Source: Bacillus crepusculi (GTDB lineage: Bacteria > Bacillota > Bacilli > Bacillales > Bacillaceae). From it: a stretch of 64,000 nt of DNA. Each line of letters starts with the position of its first letter. Position 1 is the stretch's first letter. Where the stretch lies: NCBI RefSeq assembly GCF_014764715.1, contig NZ_JACXXE010000006.1:1-64000 (forward strand), read 5' to 3'. The position numbers were made by a program, and so were the translations under genes. Shown here one piece after another: positions 61,333 to 64,000 of the stretch. The notes under the pieces are model-generated. The model saw nothing but the letters and a program-made list of their open reading frames with translations, was not told the DNA's origin and did not search any database.

Positions 61333-61977
61333 TTATGCGGAGAAATCATTTCGGTTATTAAGCTGGAATCGGGAGAGCCAGTTCTTTTTATACAAATAGG
61401 CAATCACTTCAAGCCACAGACGCGGTGCTTTTTTAGGGAAAAAAGGTTTTTGGTAATAGGCGTAAGCGGCTTTTAAATCATCCCATTGATGACATGTTTT
61501 CGTTTGAGTAAAGCGGGCAACGTCGATCACCCTGATGCGGCCTTCCTTTGTTAAAATCAGGTTACGCAGATGGATATCAGAAGGGTTTAATCCTTTCCCG
61601 CGTGCTTCTTCTAGCGCATGATCGACTTGTTCAATCATTTGTTTTTTGATGGGAATCCCCTTTGTGAGGCATTCATAGAATGTGTAGCCTTTAATATATT
61701 CCATTAAAATATACTGATCCCCAGACTCATAAATCTCAGGGTAATAAGGTGAACCGGAAAGTTTTTCGTAAATGGCGGCCTCTTTGCGGGCAATATGTTG
61801 ATAAGAAGGGAAAAAGACTTTTAGCGCCATTTTTTTGCCGTCCTTTTTGTAGGAAAAGACATAGGCACTTCTTCCTTTGCCGCACAGCTCAAGCTCTGCC
61901 GGTTTAAAGGCAAGCTTATGAAAACGTTTTTCTTCATGATACTGAATCGATTCGGCTAATCTTTTGACATCTGACAT
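61333..61977 (-). CDS. yrzF: serine/threonine kinase-like protein YrzF
   Basis: The 214-residue protein has a reduced protein-kinase fold. It has a glycine-poor loop CGKGRSAYVFSYKK, the ATP lysine in MALKVFFPSY, the hinge YILMEYIKGYTF, the catalytic-loop-like GLNPSDIHLRNLIL and IRVIDVARF in place of DFG. The HRD Asp is present as D in PSDIHLRN, so some activity is conceivable. The frame opens at 62037, but AAGGTGAAG fits ATG 61977. The symbol is given from remembered B. subtilis YrzF size and features. Confidence 0.75.
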   Translation of the reverse strand: MSDVKRLAESIQYHEEKRFHKLAFKPAELELCGKGRSAYVFSYKKDGKKMALKVFFPSYQHIARKEAAIYEKLSGSPYYPEIYESGDQYILMEYIKGYTFYECLTKGIPIKKQMIEQVDHALEEARGKGLNPSDIHLRNLILTKEGRIRVIDVARFTQTKTCHQWDDLKAAYAYYQKPFFPKKAPRLWLEVIAYLYKKNWLSRFQLNNRNDFSA

Positions 61978-62204
61978 TGACTTCACCTTCTTTGGTTTCA
62001 GTTTATGCGGCTGAAAAACGAATGATGAAAAAACCATGTCATTCGATTAAGCAATGGATTGTATCAAACATAACATTTACGAATGAAGGATACAACGAAA
62101 GACTCTCAAAACGCGTGAGTGTCATCGGTTTGGTTAATGTTTAGAAAAATGGGTCAAACTACATATGTCATGCATCGATCTTATGTTCTAAAGAGGTGTA
62201 AATA

Positions 62205-62717
62205 GTGAAAGTGAAGATGAAATGTTTCGTTACAGGACTTATCATGACAAGTGTGCTTTTTTTCGCTGCGGATATGGAGGGGAAAGAACACTTGCAAAAG
62301 CAGTCAAACTCTATCACCGTGCAGCTTGAGAAAGTCTATCTAGACGGAGATGTGAGTATAGAAAGGCACCGGGCATCATTAGAAGACAAAGACACATTCT
62401 GGGCGCAGTATAAAGGCTGGACGCTGGTAGAACAGAAAGAGGATTTTGCCCTTTTTAGAAAACAAATTGATGATATCTCTCCATTAAGTAAAGCAAATGG
62501 TTATATCGGGTTATCAGAGGACGGTGTCATTTCTACGTTTCATGGAAGGCCTGACGGCTGGGCGGAGCCTATTCATCTCTTTTTTCAAATTGATACGTCC
62601 CGTTTAGAAAGTCATGTAGAAAAGCAGCTTGAGCAAGGCATTCCTTTTCGAACAAAGGATGAATTTGAACATGTACTTGAAGTCATGAAGCCGTACCGAA
62701 ATGAAATATCGTTTTAA
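62205..62717 (+). CDS. bofC: BofC, forespore protein controlling the SigK checkpoint
   Basis: The 170-residue protein has an N-terminal signal segment (KCFVTGLIMTSVLFFAADMEG) and the BofC domain (ITVQLEKVYLDGDVSIERH, GYIGLSEDGVISTFHGRP). BofC acts in the intermembrane space to restrain SpoIVB, which signals to SpoIVFA/FB, also encoded in this window. The GTG start follows AAAGAGGTG. No convincing SigG promoter was found in 62038-62204. Confidence 0.92.
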   Translation: MKVKMKCFVTGLIMTSVLFFAADMEGKEHLQKQSNSITVQLEKVYLDGDVSIERHRASLEDKDTFWAQYKGWTLVEQKEDFALFRKQIDDISPLSKANGYIGLSEDGVISTFHGRPDGWAEPIHLFFQIDTSRLESHVEKQLEQGIPFRTKDEFEHVLEVMKPYRNEISF

Positions 62718-62725
62718 ACTGTGTG

Positions 62726-62760
62726 ACAGCTTGCTGGTATGAAGACCGCAAGCTGTTTTT
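62726..62760 (+). terminator. terminator of bofC
   Basis: ACAGCTTGC pairs perfectly with GCAAGCTGT around a 13-base loop, followed by Ts. Confidence 0.88.
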
Positions 62761-62830
62761 CATGGTTGTCATGTAAAAAAGGGCTGAGCGAACGTATGTT
62801 AACTTTTATTGCGGTTTTCTCTTCGATTTA

Positions 62831-62839
62831 TGGTACAAT
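62831..62839 (+). promoter_or_regulatory. extended -10 promoter of ruvAB
   Basis: TG-G-TACAAT lies 27 bases before ruvA. No LexA-type box was seen next to it. Confidence 0.5.
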
Positions 62840-62865
62840 GAAGAACAGTCAAAGAGGTGAAAACG

Positions 62866-63471
62866 GTGATAGAGTTTGTGAAAGGGACCATTGATTATGT
62901 GTGCCCGCAATATGTTGTCATTGAAAACGGCGGAGTGGGATATCAAGTCTATACCCCAAACCCGTTTATCTATCAAGTAAATAAACAAGAAACGATTTAT
63001 ACGTATCATTACATAAAGGAAGATGCCTTTTCGTTATATGGATTTCAAACACGAGAAGAAAAAGCATTGTTCACTAAACTGTTAAATGTCACGGGGATTG
63101 GCCCAAAGGGTGCTCTTGCGATCCTTGCTTCTGGTGATCCTGGCGCTGTCATTTCAGCGATAGAACGTGAGGATGAAGCGTTCCTGATTAAATTCCCTGG
63201 TGTTGGCAAAAAAACAGCCCGTCAAATCATTCTGGATCTAAAAGGAAAACTTGCAGATGTGGTGCCGGAGATGATTGGCAACTTATTTAATCACGAGGAT
63301 CATATTCAGGTCGAAACGCAGCAAACGGCATTAGATGAAGCGCTTGAAGCCTTAAGTGTCCTTGGATACGGTGATCGTGAAATTAAAAAGGTTCTTCCAT
63401 TATTAAAAGAAGAAACGAATCTTACCACCGATCAATATGTCAAAAAAGCTTTACAAAAAATGTTGAAATAG
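62866..63471 (+). CDS. ruvA: Holliday junction DNA helicase subunit RuvA
   Basis: The 201-residue protein has the OB domain ([27 protein letters not shown]), two helix-hairpin-helix motifs ([36 protein letters not shown]) and the mobile C-terminal domain that contacts RuvB. GTG 62866, with AAAGAGGTG upstream, gives MIEFVKG as in B. subtilis; the in-frame GTG 62857 is inside the ribosome site. Confidence 0.96.
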   Translation: MIEFVKGTIDYVCPQYVVIENGGVGYQVYTPNPFIYQVNKQETIYTYHYIKEDAFSLYGFQTREEKALFTKLLNVTGIGPKGALAILASGDPGAVISAIEREDEAFLIKFPGVGKKTARQIILDLKGKLADVVPEMIGNLFNHEDHIQVETQQTALDEALEALSVLGYGDREIKKVLPLLKEETNLTTDQYVKKALQKMLK

Positions 63472-63482
63472 GGTGATGTCTC

Positions 63483-64000
63483 ATGGATGAACGGCTCGTC
63501 TCAACTGAAGCAGACAACCATGAATCAGCCATTGAGCAAAGTCTGCGGCCACAGACGCTTAGCCAATATATCGGTCAGCAAAAAGTAAAGGATAATCTGA
63601 GCGTGTTTATTGAAGCTGCCCGCATGAGGCAGGAAACGCTCGATCACGTCCTTTTATATGGACCGCCTGGACTTGGGAAAACAACGCTTGCGTCAATTAT
63701 TGCCAATGAAATGAATGTTCAGCTGCGTACAACGTCTGGACCAGCGATTGAACGTCCGGGAGATTTGGCAGCCATCTTAACATCTCTTGAGCCAGGAGAT
63801 GTATTGTTTATTGATGAAATTCATCGCTTGCAGCGCTCAATTGAGGAAGTACTGTATCCAGCAATGGAGGATTTTTGTTTAGATATCGTCATTGGAAAAG
63901 GAGATACAGCACGCTCTGTACGGCTTGATTTACCTCCATTTACACTTGTAGGTGCAACGACACGTGTCGGGCTTTTAACAGCGCCGCTTCGAGACAGGTT
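63483..64000 (+). CDS. ruvB: Holliday junction branch migration ATPase RuvB (5' part)
   Basis: The gene starts at ATG 63483 after AGGGTGATG and runs off the window after 172 codons, about half of the usual ~334. The visible part begins [15 protein letters not shown] and has [16 protein letters not shown], Walker [12 protein letters not shown], Walker [10 protein letters not shown] and the sensor GATTRVG. It forms the motor of the RuvAB complex with the preceding ruvA. Confidence 0.95.
   Translation, partial: MDERLVSTEADNHESAIEQSLRPQTLSQYIGQQKVKDNLSVFIEAARMRQETLDHVLLYGPPGLGKTTLASIIANEMNVQLRTTSGPAIERPGDLAAILTSLEPGDVLFIDEIHRLQRSIEEVLYPAMEDFCLDIVIGKGDTARSVRLDLPPFTLVGATTRVGLLTAPLRDR

Overview
The window is a continuous, gene-dense piece of a Bacillus chromosome. 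Gene order (ilv-leu, ysoA, tig, clpX, lonB, lonA, ysxC, hemAXCDBL, spoVID, ysxE, valS, folC, comC, spoIIB, maf, radC, mreBCD, minCD, spoIVFAB, rplU-ysxB-rpmA, spo0B, obg, pheBA, niaR/nifS-nadBCA, safA, coxA, bofC, ruvAB) follows B. subtilis closely. The proteins are clearly diverged from B. subtilis, and several genes differ in presence or position (ilvE upstream of ilvB, thiC after coxA, a cassette between ysxC and ysxD). This suggests a member of the B. pumilus/safensis/altitudinis group; that species call is inference from remembered homologues.

Region by region. 1-1100: a lactonase gene on the minus strand. 1180-10843: branched-chain amino acid operon, with a promoter carrying TnrA, CcpA and CodY-like sites, then ilvE, then a Leu T-box leader, then ilvBHC-leuABCD. 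10860-19895: ysoA, trigger factor, ClpX, sporulation LonB, LonA and the GTPase YsxC. 19900-21845: an A+T-rich cassette containing a 46-residue peptide gene built from two nearly identical 20-residue repeats, a 12-TM transporter and a small WHxH (GRDP/DUF1399-like) protein. This is the most unusual part of the window. 21906-29056: ysxD and the haem operon, which starts at a promoter with two PerR boxes. 29057-37219: a structured intergenic RNA candidate, spoVID-ysxE, yszA, a Val T-box with valS, folC and comC. 37382-43958: spoIIB, maf, radC, and the shape and division genes mreBCD-minCD. 44007-50411: spoIVFAB, ribosomal proteins L21 and L27 with the Prp protease, spo0B, obg, pheB and pheA. 50409-57101: the divergent NAD locus and safA. 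57199-64000: coxA, a LysE-type exporter, a TPP riboswitch with thiC, two small proteins of unknown function, a kinase-like gene, bofC, ruvA and the start of ruvB.

Two themes dominate. One is biosynthesis under nutrient control (T-boxes, TPP riboswitch, CodY/CcpA/TnrA, NiaR, PerR). The other is sporulation and cell shape (LonB, SpoVID, YsxE, SpoIIB, SpoIVFA/FB, Spo0B, SafA, CoxA, BofC, with SigF- and SigE-like promoters). No rRNA, tRNA, CRISPR array, insertion sequence or phage gene was seen. Start codons were chosen by Shine-Dalgarno position and remembered B. subtilis N-termini, so several are shorter than the longest open frame.
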